Shown: positions 5,890-14,266, counted from the stretch's first letter. The stretch is 21,130 bases of DNA from [Eubacterium] saphenum (GCA_004557645.1 SFGI01000040.1:1-21130), one strand, 5' to 3'. Notes: generated by a model from the sequence alone, not told the origin. Numbers and translations: made by a program.

Positions 5890-6807
5890 ATGAGTTTGGA
5901 GGCTTATATAGCTTTGATCTGTTCTCTTGTGCTGAATGCCGTTCTGCTGGTGCGCATGGGAAATAAGAAGGTGCGGGAACAGGAAAACAACGTAACGGAA
6001 GAAGAGATCCGCCAGATGGTAGATGCCGGCGGCGATAATGGCTCTATCGATGAAAACGAAAAAGAAATGATCAACAATATCTTCGAATTGAGCAATATCT
6101 CTGTGGGGAATATCGCTACCCATCGAACAGATATTGTTGCGGTCCCTCTGGATGCCACACTGGAAGAAATCAAAAGTGTTATGGCAGAGGAAAAATATTC
6201 CCGAATCGTTGTCTATGATGATAATATCGATAATATCGTCGGTGTCTGTCATGTAAAGGATATGGTCAAATATATCCTTGCAGACGTGACCCGTGTGGAA
6301 GAAGGCCATTTCCATTTGGAAGATATCCTGATGCAGCCTTATTTCATCCCTTTTTCCAAAAAGGTGGACGAGCTGCTGCAGGAAATGCAGCTGGAAAAGG
6401 TACACATGGCCATCGTCATCGATGAATACGGCGGTACAGCCGGTATCGTCACCATGGAAGATATCATGGAAGAGATCTTCGGTAACATCTTTGATGAATA
6501 CGATGTGGAAGAAGAAGAGGATATCACTTTGACGGAGGATGGGGTCTATCGCATCAACGGCACCACCGATCTGCAGGATGTGGAAGAACAGCTGGAGATC
6601 ACCTTCGAAGAAACAGAAGATTATGATACCCTTGGGGGCTACCTCATCGGTCAGCTGGGGCGTATCCCTGAAGAAGATGAAGCCATCGAGATCGAGCTCT
6701 GCGGCTGGCTGTTCCAGATCGAGGGCATCGAAGAAAAACGTATCGATAAGGTTTTTGCTACAAAATTACCAGAGGAAACAGAAGAAGAGTCTGTTTCCGA
6801 GGAATGA
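5890..6807 (+). CDS. CorC/HlyC-type CBS-domain protein with one membrane helix
   Basis: A 305-residue protein of the hemolysin-C/CorC/CNNM group, linked in other bacteria to magnesium and cobalt transport or homeostasis. It starts with one hydrophobic helix (about residues 4-21, EAYIALICSLVLNAVLLV), then an acidic linker, and two CBS repeats: NNIFELSNISVGNIATHRTD to GVCHVKDMV, and PYFIPFSKKVDELLQEMQ to GTAGIVTMEDIMEEIFG. A C-terminal CorC_HlyC domain (GVYRINGTTDLQDVEE... to LFQIEGIEE) follows, then an acidic tail. The four-helix DUF21 membrane domain of full-length family members is missing, so it is nearer to CorC in length. ATG 5890 has GGAG only 2 bp away, a short spacing; a frame from 5785 would begin upstream of the transcript start. 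Ferritin follows 23 bp later, probably co-transcribed. Confidence 0.82.
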   Translation: MSLEAYIALICSLVLNAVLLVRMGNKKVREQENNVTEEEIRQMVDAGGDNGSIDENEKEMINNIFELSNISVGNIATHRTDIVAVPLDATLEEIKSVMAEEKYSRIVVYDDNIDNIVGVCHVKDMVKYILADVTRVEEGHFHLEDILMQPYFIPFSKKVDELLQEMQLEKVHMAIVIDEYGGTAGIVTMEDIMEEIFGNIFDEYDVEEEEDITLTEDGVYRINGTTDLQDVEEQLEITFEETEDYDTLGGYLIGQLGRIPEEDEAIEIELCGWLFQIEGIEEKRIDKVFATKLPEETEEESVSEE

Positions 6808-6830
6808 TTTTTTATAAGGAGGAATGTTTT

Positions 6831-7343
6831 ATGTTAAATGAAAAAGTTGTGGAACTGCTGAATGATCAGATCGTAAAGGAATTGTATTCCGCTTACCTGT
6901 ATCTGGATTTCTCCAATTTCTATTCTGAAAAAGGCTTGGATGGCTTTGCAAACTGGTATCGCATCCAGGCACAGGAAGAAAGAGACCATGCACTGCTGTT
7001 CTATGATTACCTGCACAACAACAGTGAAAAGGTAACACTGGGTGCTATCGATGCCCCCAGCGTGAAACTGGACGCACTGATGGATCCTCTGAAGGAAGGT
7101 CTGAAGCATGAAGAATATGTAACAGATCTGATCCATACCATCTACGCTGCTGCAAAGGATGTCAATGATTTCCGTACCATGCAGTTCCTGGATTGGTTCG
7201 TAAAAGAACAGGGCGAAGAAGAAAAGAATGCTAACGACCTCATCACAAAGATGGAACTGTTCGGCAGCGATCCCAAGAGCCTGTATATGCTGGATCAGGA
7301 ACTGGGCGCAAGAGTATATTCTGCACCTTCTCTGGTTCTGTAA
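6831..7343 (+). CDS. ftnA: Non-haem ferritin
   Basis: A 170-residue four-helix-bundle ferritin that oxidises ferrous iron and stores ferric mineral in a 24-subunit shell in the cytosol. The ferroxidase ligands fall exactly where E. coli FtnA has them: Glu17 (IVKELYSAYLY), Glu50 and His53 (EERDHALLF), Glu94 (KHEEYVTDLI), Gln127 and Glu130 (WFVKEQGEEEKNA). No haem-binding Met of bacterioferritin is evident. ATG 6831 has AAGGAGG 7 bp before it. It follows the CBS-domain gene closely and ends at a terminator, so the two may form one unit concerned with divalent metals; no Fur box was recognised. Confidence 0.95.
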   Translation: MLNEKVVELLNDQIVKELYSAYLYLDFSNFYSEKGLDGFANWYRIQAQEERDHALLFYDYLHNNSEKVTLGAIDAPSVKLDALMDPLKEGLKHEEYVTDLIHTIYAAAKDVNDFRTMQFLDWFVKEQGEEEKNANDLITKMELFGSDPKSLYMLDQELGARVYSAPSLVL

Positions 7344-7380
7344 TCAGCATTTTTTCAAAATCAGGATCAATATGCTTTCG

Positions 7381-7412
7381 AAAAGACACGGTTTTTCCGT
7401 GTCTTTTTTTTC
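7381..7412 (+). terminator. Intrinsic terminator after ferritin
   Basis: An 11-bp stem AAAAGACACGG (7381-7391) with CCGTGTCTTTT (7397-7407) and loop TTTTT runs into a T8 stretch. Confidence 0.88.
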
Positions 7413-7471
7413 ACCAAAAAATTTGTCCATTCATACTCTGAAATAGAAAAGAACGAGAGGATGGATTTTCT

Positions 7472-8278
7472 ATGCCCAATAACAACTGGTATGAAACAAG
7501 TGAAGATATGATGATGCCTCTGCCTTTGACAGCGGAACAGGCGAATGAAGCTGTAAATGAAAGGACATTGACGGAGGAAATGGTGGATGATACTGCCCGC
7601 CGCCGTTTTCCCAGTATCACCTTGCCCAATAATACCAATATCACTGTGATCCCTATCATCCCCGGTATCACCCTTTTTGGATATATCCGTTTTATGAACG
7701 CCAGCCCCGGGGAAACGAGGGTAGATATCTATGTCAATGGGCGGAAAGTGGCCTCCAATCTGCTGTATCGCAATTTTACGGAATATATGAAGGTCTTTCC
7801 CGGCTGGTACCGTATCGCCGTCTATGCCGCAGGCACCATCCGCAATCCTCTGACGGTAACGACGCTGCAGGTAGAGGCCAACAGCATCACCACACTGGCA
7901 GTCATCGGTCTTTCCGGGGATATCTCCACCTTAGCCATCAATGACAGCCGTCGCTTCCTGAATCGGAATCGGGCTTATGTGCGCTTTGTGCAGCTTTCCC
8001 CCAATGCCCCTACCATGGATGCCTACTGGGACGATGCCCTGGTGGTTTCCGAATTGAATTATCAGGATATCAGCCGCTATATGACTGCGACTCCCGGCAG
8101 CCATAACCTGAAGATGCGGGATAGCCTCAGCGGGGCAAATCTGGTGGAACATCCCGATGTGCGGGTGGAGGGCGGCAAGGCCTATACTATCTATGTAGTG
8201 GGGGATATTACCGACAGAACAGGCCTGCAGGTCCTGATTCCCCTGGAAGGCAATACCTATTTGAATTTTGGAGAATAA
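7472..8278 (+). CDS. DUF4397 domain protein, two repeats
   Basis: A 268-residue protein with two similar beta-sandwich halves of the DUF4397 type: FGYIRFMNASPGETRVDIYVNG at about residue 69, and AYVRFVQLSPNAPTMDAYWD at about 168. Each goes on to a YMKVFPGWYRIAVYAAG- or YMTATPGSHNLKM-like strand pair. The first 60 residues are polar and Met/Glu-rich, followed by a hydrophobic linker (NITVIPIIPGITLFG). No signal peptide is visible, which is unusual because many DUF4397 proteins are secreted or surface-bound; a spore-associated or cytosolic place is possible. GAGAGG lies about 12 bp before ATG 7472, so the ribosome site is only fair. It appears to stand alone between the ferritin terminator and the coaBC promoter. 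Confidence 0.78.
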   Translation: MPNNNWYETSEDMMMPLPLTAEQANEAVNERTLTEEMVDDTARRRFPSITLPNNTNITVIPIIPGITLFGYIRFMNASPGETRVDIYVNGRKVASNLLYRNFTEYMKVFPGWYRIAVYAAGTIRNPLTVTTLQVEANSITTLAVIGLSGDISTLAINDSRRFLNRNRAYVRFVQLSPNAPTMDAYWDDALVVSELNYQDISRYMTATPGSHNLKMRDSLSGANLVEHPDVRVEGGKAYTIYVVGDITDRTGLQVLIPLEGNTYLNFGE

Positions 8279-8335
8279 GCTTCGATAAATTCAATGGATT
8301 TTTTTCTGAAAAAACTATACGGAAATGAAAATAAT

Positions 8336-8344
8336 TGTTATAAT
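8336..8344 (+). promoter_or_regulatory. Extended -10 promoter of coaBC
   Basis: TGTTATAAT at 8336-8344 is a perfect TGnTATAAT extended -10. No good -35 box lies at the right distance. Transcription would start near 8351, about 55 bp before the coaBC start. Confidence 0.6.
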
Positions 8345-8404
8345 AGCGACAACAGTGTGCCGCAAGGGGCAGCAGAAAGTACGATTGAAAAAAGGAGAAT
8401 CATC

Positions 8405-9607
8405 ATGTTAAAAGGAAAAACCGTTGTTTTAGGTGTAACAGGCAGTATCGCTGCTTATAAAATGGCAAATGTGGCAAGTATGCTGGTGAAGATGGGCGCA
8501 GATGTTCATGTCATCATGACACAGAATGCCTGCCAGTTCATCACACCTGTTACCTTCGAAACACTGACAGGCAATAAATGTATGGTAGATACCTTTGACC
8601 GCAATTTCCAGTTCCATGTTGCCCATGTTTCCATTGCGAAAAAGGCGGATGTGCTGCTGATCGCTCCTGCTTCTGCAAATGTGATCGGCAAGCTGGCAAA
8701 TGGCATTGCGGATGATATGCTGACAACAACAGCTATGGCCTGCACCTGCAAGACCATCATCGCTCCTGCCATGAATACCAATATGTATCATAATCCCATC
8801 CTGCAGGATAACCTGAAAAAACTGGAAGGCTATGGCTATGAGATCATCGCCCCTGAAAAAGGTCTGCTGGCTTGCAGAGATATCGGCGATGGCAAAATGC
8901 CCTCTGAAGATGTTCTGGTAGGTCATATTGTCAGAGAGATCGCTTACGAAAAAGACCTTGCCGGCATGAAGGTCATCGTGACTGCAGGTCCTACCCAGGA
9001 AAGCATCGACCCTGTCCGCTATATCACAAACCATTCCACAGGCAAAATGGGTTACGAACTGGCGAAGGCTGCTATGCTGCGCGGTGCGGATGTAACATTG
9101 GTCAGCGGCGTAACCATGCTGGAAAAACCCTTGTTCGTGGATTTCGTACAGGTGACCAGTGCAGGGGATATGTTCGAAGCCATGAAGGCTCGTTTCCTGG
9201 ATAACGATATTATCATCAAAGCTGCGGCTGTTGCCGATTATAAGCCTAAAAATTACAACGATGAAAAAACAAAGAAAAAAGACGGCGATATGTCCATCGA
9301 ACTGGACAGAACACAGGATATCCTGAAATATATGGGCGAACACCGCAGAGAAGGGCAGTTCTATTGTGGCTTCTCCATGGAAACCCAGAATATGCTGGAA
9401 AATTCCCGCGTGAAGCTGGATAAGAAAAATATCGACATGGTTGTTGCCAATAACCTGAAAGTTGCCGGCAGCGGCTTTGGTACAGATACCAACGTTGTTA
9501 CCATGATCTCCAAGCAGGAAGAAATCGAACTGGAACTGCTGACAAAAGAAGAAGTAGCTCATAAGATTTTGGATGAAATCCTGAAGCTGAAAGCGCTGAA
9601 AGGCTGA
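8405..9607 (+). CDS. coaBC: Bifunctional phosphopantothenoylcysteine synthetase/decarboxylase
   Basis: CoaBC (400 residues) joins cysteine to 4'-phosphopantothenate using CTP and then decarboxylates the product to 4'-phosphopantetheine in coenzyme A synthesis. The flavin-binding CoaC half shows GVTGSIAAYK (10-19), catalytic His74 in HVSIAKKAD, PASANVIGKLANGIADD, PAMNTNMYHNP and the flap-like LACRDIGDGKMPS. The CoaB half starts near residue 190 with VIVTAGPTQESIDPVRYITN, then STGKMGYELAKAA, AAAVADYKPKNY, and the C-terminal GFSMETQN and VVANNLK stretches. Length equals the usual 390-410. ATG 8405 has AAAAGGAG 8 bp before it; the frame extends 37 codons upstream but that part is before or across the promoter. 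It is transcribed alone and ends at a strong terminator. Confidence 0.96.
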   Translation: MLKGKTVVLGVTGSIAAYKMANVASMLVKMGADVHVIMTQNACQFITPVTFETLTGNKCMVDTFDRNFQFHVAHVSIAKKADVLLIAPASANVIGKLANGIADDMLTTTAMACTCKTIIAPAMNTNMYHNPILQDNLKKLEGYGYEIIAPEKGLLACRDIGDGKMPSEDVLVGHIVREIAYEKDLAGMKVIVTAGPTQESIDPVRYITNHSTGKMGYELAKAAMLRGADVTLVSGVTMLEKPLFVDFVQVTSAGDMFEAMKARFLDNDIIIKAAAVADYKPKNYNDEKTKKKDGDMSIELDRTQDILKYMGEHRREGQFYCGFSMETQNMLENSRVKLDKKNIDMVVANNLKVAGSGFGTDTNVVTMISKQEEIELELLTKEEVAHKILDEILKLKALKG

Positions 9608-9632
9608 TATCAAAAAAATAGTGTAATCAAAT

Positions 9633-9664
9633 AACCCCCGCAGGAATTTCCTGCGGGGGTTTGT
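9633..9664. terminator. Bidirectional terminator between coaBC and icd
   Basis: A 12-bp GC-rich stem AACCCCCGCAGG (9633-9644) pairs with CCTGCGGGGGTT (9650-9661) around the loop AATTT, with TTTGTTGT on the plus side and TTATTTGATT on the minus side. It serves convergent coaBC and icd. Confidence 0.85.
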
Positions 9665-9679
9665 TGTGTCCGATTTCTA

Positions 9680-10678
9680 TTACAGTTTAGCAATGACTGC
9701 ATCGGCAAATGCTTCTGTGGAGGCTGTGCCGCCCATATCCTGTGTCAGTGTTTTTCCTTCGGAAATAACTTCGGATACGGCTTTTTCGATGGCTGCCGCT
9801 GCTTTTGCTTCGCCCAGATGCGCCAGCATCAGGGAAGCGGAAAGGATGGCTGCTGTGGGGTTGATCTTATGCTGTCCTGCGATATCAGGGGCGGAACCGT
9901 GGATGGGTTCAAAAATTGCACCGTCAACGCCGATATTTGCACTGGGGGTCAGACCCAAGCCGCCTACCAGACCTGCACACAGGTCGGAAACGATATCCCC
10001 ATAAAGGTTGGGGCAAACCAATACATCGTAATCTTCGGGATGCATCACCAGTCTCATGCACATGGCATCCACGATGCTGTCGTTGAATTCGATCTGAGGA
10101 TATTCCTTGGCGATCTGTCTTGCCACATCCAGAAACAGACCGTCTGTGCATTTCATGATATTTGCCTTATGTACGGCTGTGACTTTCTTTCTGCCTTCCC
10201 GTACTGCATATTCAAAGGCATAACGGCAGATACGTTCGCAGCCCTTTCTTGTGATGAGCTTGATGCTTTCTGCGGCATCTTCACCTACCATATGTTCGAT
10301 GCCTGCGTAAAGGTCTTCTGTGTTTTCACGGACGATCACCAAGTCGATGTTGTCGTATCTTGTGATAACGCCGGGATAGGTCTTTGCAGGGCGCACGTTG
10401 GCATACAGGTCGAAAGTCTTACGCAGGGCAACGTTTACACTGCGGAAGCCTGTGCCAACGGGGGTGGTGATGGGGCCTTTCAGGGCAACGCCGTTTTTGC
10501 GGATGGATTCGATGACATGGTCGGGCAGGGGAGTGCCGTATTTTTCGATCATGGCTGCGCCTGCTTCCATTTCGTCCCACTGGATATCCACGCCAGTTGC
10601 TTCTACGACTCTTTTTGCTGCAGCAACGACTTCGGGGCCGCTGCCATCACCGGGGATCAAAGTTACTTTATGTGCCAT
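9680..10678 (-). CDS. icd: NAD-type isocitrate dehydrogenase
   Basis: A 332-residue member of the isocitrate/isopropylmalate dehydrogenase family, converting isocitrate to 2-oxoglutarate and CO2. It has GDGSGPEV at the N-terminus, GPITTPVGTGFRSVNVALRK for substrate binding, VRENTEDLYAGIEH, the HKANIMKCTDGLF lysine region, and GDIVSDLCAGLVGGLG with the metal-binding aspartates. IHGSAPDIAGQHKINPTA has Asp-Ile where NADP enzymes such as E. coli Icd carry Lys-Tyr, which points to NAD. Isopropylmalate dehydrogenase is the main alternative, but the adjoining aconitase and citrate synthase genes favour isocitrate. AAGGAAG precedes ATG 10678. It is the last gene of the operon, 157 bp after aconitase across a cluster of hairpins. 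Confidence 0.9.
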   Translation of the reverse strand: MAHKVTLIPGDGSGPEVVAAAKRVVEATGVDIQWDEMEAGAAMIEKYGTPLPDHVIESIRKNGVALKGPITTPVGTGFRSVNVALRKTFDLYANVRPAKTYPGVITRYDNIDLVIVRENTEDLYAGIEHMVGEDAAESIKLITRKGCERICRYAFEYAVREGRKKVTAVHKANIMKCTDGLFLDVARQIAKEYPQIEFNDSIVDAMCMRLVMHPEDYDVLVCPNLYGDIVSDLCAGLVGGLGLTPSANIGVDGAIFEPIHGSAPDIAGQHKINPTAAILSASLMLAHLGEAKAAAAIEKAVSEVISEGKTLTQDMGGTASTEAFADAVIAKL

Positions 10679-10697
10679 ATTCTAACTTCCTTTCATC

Positions 10698-10831
10698 TTG
10701 AGGGTTTCACCCTCAAACTCCCACTTAGGGGGTCACCCCCTAAGAACCCGATACTGCAGAAGCATGTACATGCTTCTGCAAATGGGGGTACAGGGGAATC
10801 ATTCCCCTGTCGGGGTTTGGGGCAGAGCCCC
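10698..10831. repeat. Cluster of five palindromes between acn and icd
   Basis: Five perfect stem-loops sit side by side. They are TTGAGGG/CCCTCAA (10698-10716), CTTAGGGGG/CCCCCTAAG (10724-10744), a 26-bp full palindrome around GCATGTACATGC (10755-10780), ACAGGGGAA/TTCCCCTGT (10790-10810) and GGGGC/GCCCC (10819-10831). The second and fourth share the loop TCA. None has a T run, so they are not simple terminators. The arrangement resembles repetitive palindromic intergenic elements found in many Clostridia. Confidence 0.8.
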
Positions 10832-10835
10832 ATAA

Positions 10836-12770
10836 TCATTTTCCTTCTTTTGTGTAGTTCAGTAAGCCACCTGCCAGCAGAATGTCGCACTGTCTAGCGG
10901 AAATATTCAGTCTTGTAGGGATTTCTTCGCCGGTTCTTACCAGTGTCACCATTACGTTCTGGCCTTCCACAGCGCCCTTGATCTGATCTGCTGCGTATTT
11001 GATGATAAATTCATCGCCCAGCTTGATATTGTCATAATCCCATTCGTTTACGAATACCAGAGGCAGGATACCGTTGTTGATGAGGTTTGCCATATGGATA
11101 CGGGCGAAGGATTTTGCGATAACGCCTTTTACGCCCAGCTGCAGAGGAGCCAGTGCCGCATGTTCACGGCTGCTGCCCTGACCATAGTTCTGACCTGCGA
11201 TGATAAAGCCGCCGCCTGCTGCTTTTGCTCTTGCGGGGAATTCAGGATCGCAGGGTGTCAGGCAGTAATCTGCCAGATAAGGCACGTTGGAACGGAAAGG
11301 CAGGAGCTTTGCGTTAGAGGGCATGATGTGGTCTGTGGTGATGTTATCGTCCACTTTGATCAGCGCGCCGCCTTTGATTTCCTTGGGCACTTTTGTATTT
11401 TTAGGGAAGGGCTGGATATTGGGGCCTCTTACCACTTTCACACATTCCCCTTCGGGAGCGGGAGGAATGATGAGGTTATCATTTACCATGAAATGTTCGG
11501 GCATGGAAACCAGAGGTGCTTCGCCCAGGGCGTGGGGGTCTGTCAGCACGCCTGCCAATGCACTGGCAACAGCTGTTTCAGGGCTGACAATGTATACCTG
11601 TGCGGATTTTGTGCCACTTCTGCCTTCAAAGTTTCTGTTGATGGTACGCAGGGAAACGGCATTTGTTGCGGGAGCCTGACCCATACCGATACAAGGGCCG
11701 CAGCCACATTCCAAAATTCTTGCGCCGGCGGAAATGATATCTGCCAATGCGCCGTTGGCAGCCAGCATATTCATAACCTGCTTGGAACCGGGAGCAATAA
11801 CCAGGCTCACATCGGGATGCACGGATTTGCCTTTCAAGAGGGCAGCAACAGTCATCATATCTGTATAGGAAGAGTTTGTGCAGGAACCGATGGCAACCTG
11901 ATCCACCTTCAGACCTTCGATGTCTTTGACCTGTTTGATATTGTCGGGGGAGTGGGGGCATGCCACCAGAGGAGCGATCTCATCCAGTGCGATGGTCACT
12001 TCTTCATCATATGTGGCATCTGCATCGGCGGAGAGTTCGATCCAGTCTTCGCCGCGGCCCTGGGCTTCCAGGAATTTCTTTGTCACTTCATCGGAAGGGA
12101 ATACAGATGTGGTTGCGCCCAGTTCTGCGCCCATGTTTGTGATGGTCGCTCTCTGGGGAACGCCGAGAGATTTTACGCCTTCGCCTGCATATTCCATCAC
12201 TTTGCCTACGCCGCCCTTTACAGACAGTCTGCGCAGTACTTCCAGGATCACGTCTTTCGCTGTTACCCAAGGGGAAAGCTTGCCTGTCAGGTTGATTCTG
12301 CAAACCTTGGGCATTGCCAGATAATACGCACCGCCGCCCATGGCTACAGCTACATCCAGACCGCCTGCGCCGATGGCCAGCATACCGATGCCGCCGCCTG
12401 TGGGGGTATGGCTGTCAGAGCCCAACAGGGTTTTGCCGGGTTTGCCGAAACGTTCCAGATGTACCTGGTGACAGATACCGTTGCCGGGTTTGGAGAAATA
12501 AATGCCGTGTTTGCTTGCAACTGTCTGGATATATTTATGGTCGTCTGCATTTTCAAAGCCTGTCTGCAGCGTATTGTGGTCGATATAAGCTACGGATTTT
12601 TCTGTTTTGACACGGGGGATGCCGATGGCTTCAAACTGCAGATATGCCATGGTACCTGTGGAGTCCTGTGTCAATGTCTGGTCGATCTTGATAGCGATTT
12701 CCTTACTGGCTACCATTTCGCCGCTTACCAGATGATTTTTGATGAGTTTTTCAGTAATATTCATTCCCAT
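10836..12770 (-). CDS. acn: Aconitate hydratase
   Basis: Aconitase of 644 residues, isomerising citrate to isocitrate with a [4Fe-4S] cluster. The cluster ligands are Cys297 in GSCTNSSYTD and Cys357 and Cys360 in ECGCGPCIG. Other family marks are GSDSHTPTGGGIGMLAIGAGG (117-137), MGAELGATTSVFPSDE, the domain-4 start IKVDDNITTDHIMPSNA, and YGQGSSREHAALAP with the active-site Ser-Arg pair. The sequence is of the shorter, mitochondrial-like or bacterial 640-residue type rather than the 890-residue AcnA. CAGGAGG stands 8 bp before ATG 12770; a second ATG follows two codons on. It lies 44 bp after the citrate synthase gene in the same operon. Confidence 0.95.
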   Translation of the reverse strand: MGMNITEKLIKNHLVSGEMVASKEIAIKIDQTLTQDSTGTMAYLQFEAIGIPRVKTEKSVAYIDHNTLQTGFENADDHKYIQTVASKHGIYFSKPGNGICHQVHLERFGKPGKTLLGSDSHTPTGGGIGMLAIGAGGLDVAVAMGGGAYYLAMPKVCRINLTGKLSPWVTAKDVILEVLRRLSVKGGVGKVMEYAGEGVKSLGVPQRATITNMGAELGATTSVFPSDEVTKKFLEAQGRGEDWIELSADADATYDEEVTIALDEIAPLVACPHSPDNIKQVKDIEGLKVDQVAIGSCTNSSYTDMMTVAALLKGKSVHPDVSLVIAPGSKQVMNMLAANGALADIISAGARILECGCGPCIGMGQAPATNAVSLRTINRNFEGRSGTKSAQVYIVSPETAVASALAGVLTDPHALGEAPLVSMPEHFMVNDNLIIPPAPEGECVKVVRGPNIQPFPKNTKVPKEIKGGALIKVDDNITTDHIMPSNAKLLPFRSNVPYLADYCLTPCDPEFPARAKAAGGGFIIAGQNYGQGSSREHAALAPLQLGVKGVIAKSFARIHMANLINNGILPLVFVNEWDYDNIKLGDEFIIKYAADQIKGAVEGQNVMVTLVRTGEEIPTRLNISARQCDILLAGGLLNYTKEGK

Positions 12771-12814
12771 ATTTTTTTCCTCCTGAGAAAAAATAAATTT
12801 TATCTAAAGTATGA

Positions 12815-14191
12815 TCAAAGTCTTTCTGCCAGTTCGGGCAGCAGTTCTCTCAGTGCGTCTTCCATTTCTTCTTCACTGATGAAAGTCATACGGCCATCGC
12901 TGTACTGTTTGTCTACCCATTCCTTCAGGATAACAGTACGAGGGTCGTTTTTATCCATTTTTTCATCGCCTGTCAGCTTCAGTGTCTGGTTCAGCCAGTA
13001 AGCAACCCCTGCCAGACCGGAATTTTTATTCACTTCAACGCTCAGAGGACGGTTCAGCAGCTTGCCTGTATTGAAGATGTTATAGATTTCTTCATCCTTG
13101 GCAACGCCGTCGGCGTGGATGCCGGCTCTGGTTACGTTAAAGTCTCTGCCTACGAAGGGGGTGCGAGGGGGAATCTTATAGCCCAGTTCCTTTTCGTAGT
13201 ATTCAGCGATTTCAGTGATGACTGTGGTATCCATGCCGTCCAGAGTGCCTCTCAGGGAAGCATATTCCATGACCATGGCTTCCAGAGGGGTGTTGCCTGT
13301 CCGTTCGCCGATGCCCAGCAGAGAGCAGTTGACAGAGGAACAGCCATACAGCCATGCAGTAGAGGCATTTACAACTGCCTTATAAAAGTCGTTATGCCCG
13401 TGCCATTCCAGCAGCTCACTGGGGATCTGGGCGAAGTGGTTGACACCGTAGATGATACCGCCCACGGAACGGGGCAGGGTAGCACCGGGATAAGGCACGC
13501 CATAGCCCATGGTATCACAGAAACGGATTTTTACAGGAAGCTGATATTTATCCATCAGCTTTTTCAGTTCTGTGGCAAAGGGAACAACGCAGCCATAGAA
13601 GTCGGCTCTGGTCACGTCTTCAAAGTGGCAGCGGGGGGTGATGCCCATATCCAATGCCGCTTCCACGATCTCCAGATAGCCCTCGATGGCTTGTTTTCTG
13701 GTTTTATGTAATTTATTGAAGATGTGATAGTCGGAACAGGAAACCAAGATGCCGCATTCGGGCATGCCCATTTCTTTTACCAGCTTGAAATCTTCTTTTG
13801 TGGCTCTGATCCAGCCTGTGATCTCGGGAAATTCAAAGCCCAGTTCACGGCAGGCTTCGATGGCTCTGCGGTCGTTTTCGCTGTAAAGGAAAAATTCGCA
13901 TTGTCTGATCTTGCCTTTGGGGCCGCCCAGTCTGTGCATCATTTCATACAGTGTTTTGATCTGTTTCACAGTATAAGGGGCACGGGACTGCTGACCATCG
14001 CGGAAGGTAGTATCTGTCAGCCAGATCTCATCAGGCACATTCATGGGAACCTGACGATAGTTGAAAGTAACCTTGGGCACTTCGTCGTAGCTGTAGTTGT
14101 CGCGGTAAAGGTTGGGTTCGGGGATATCCTGCAGGCTGTACTTGTATCGTCTCAGTTCCAGCAGGTTGGTTTTGTCGTTATAAGTGATCAA
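12815..14191 (-). CDS. Re-type citrate synthase
   Basis: A 458-residue HMGL-like (DRE-TIM) acyltransferase that would condense acetyl-CoA with oxaloacetate to citrate with Re stereochemistry, as in Clostridium kluyveri. The barrel opens with TDTTFRDGQQSRAPYT (Asp60, Arg64, Asp65), the metal-binding HxH is in EWHGHNDFYKAVVNA, and CSLLGIGERTGNTPLEAM follows. The LeuA regulatory domain of isopropylmalate synthase is absent. The choice against homocitrate or isopropylmalate synthase rests on gene order: aconitase and isocitrate dehydrogenase follow. The start is most likely TTG 14191, with AAGGAG 8 bp away; GTG 14200, three codons earlier, touches the ribosome site and is unlikely. A good promoter lies about 75 bp upstream. 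The product feeds glutamate synthesis. Confidence 0.88.
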   Translation of the reverse strand: MITYNDKTNLLELRRYKYSLQDIPEPNLYRDNYSYDEVPKVTFNYRQVPMNVPDEIWLTDTTFRDGQQSRAPYTVKQIKTLYEMMHRLGGPKGKIRQCEFFLYSENDRRAIEACRELGFEFPEITGWIRATKEDFKLVKEMGMPECGILVSCSDYHIFNKLHKTRKQAIEGYLEIVEAALDMGITPRCHFEDVTRADFYGCVVPFATELKKLMDKYQLPVKIRFCDTMGYGVPYPGATLPRSVGGIIYGVNHFAQIPSELLEWHGHNDFYKAVVNASTAWLYGCSSVNCSLLGIGERTGNTPLEAMVMEYASLRGTLDGMDTTVITEIAEYYEKELGYKIPPRTPFVGRDFNVTRAGIHADGVAKDEEIYNIFNTGKLLNRPLSVEVNKNSGLAGVAYWLNQTLKLTGDEKMDKNDPRTVILKEWVDKQYSDGRMTFISEEEMEDALRELLPELAERL

Positions 14192-14266
14192 AGCTATCAC
14201 TCCTTCTATTGTTATTTGTTTGCTCTACAAGAACAACTGCTTTTGTATTGCTCTTTATATTTATAG

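Noticed and set aside
7344..7471. Sporulation sigma-E promoter before the DUF4397 gene (CATACTCT)
   Set aside because: The -10-like match has no matching -35 element at the right distance.
8429..9613. 394-codon minus-strand frame opposite coaBC
   Set aside because: A mirror of coaBC codon usage; no ribosome site; the plus strand encodes an unambiguous CoaBC.
10698..10831. Palindromes as transcription terminators of acn
   Set aside because: None of the five stems is followed by a T run on the minus strand, and icd downstream has no promoter of its own that I can see.
9818..10897. 359-codon plus-strand frame opposite icd
   Set aside because: Antisense shadow of icd running through the palindrome cluster; composition is unlike a real protein.
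11094..13001. Very long open frame on the plus strand (635 codons) opposite aconitase
   Set aside because: It is antisense to acn and the citrate synthase end, is rich in Cys, His and Gly from mirrored codons, has no ribosome site and no family pattern, while the minus strand encodes clear enzymes.
12815..14191. 2-isopropylmalate or homocitrate synthase
   Set aside because: The family is shared, but the LeuA regulatory domain is absent and the operon continues with aconitase and isocitrate dehydrogenase.
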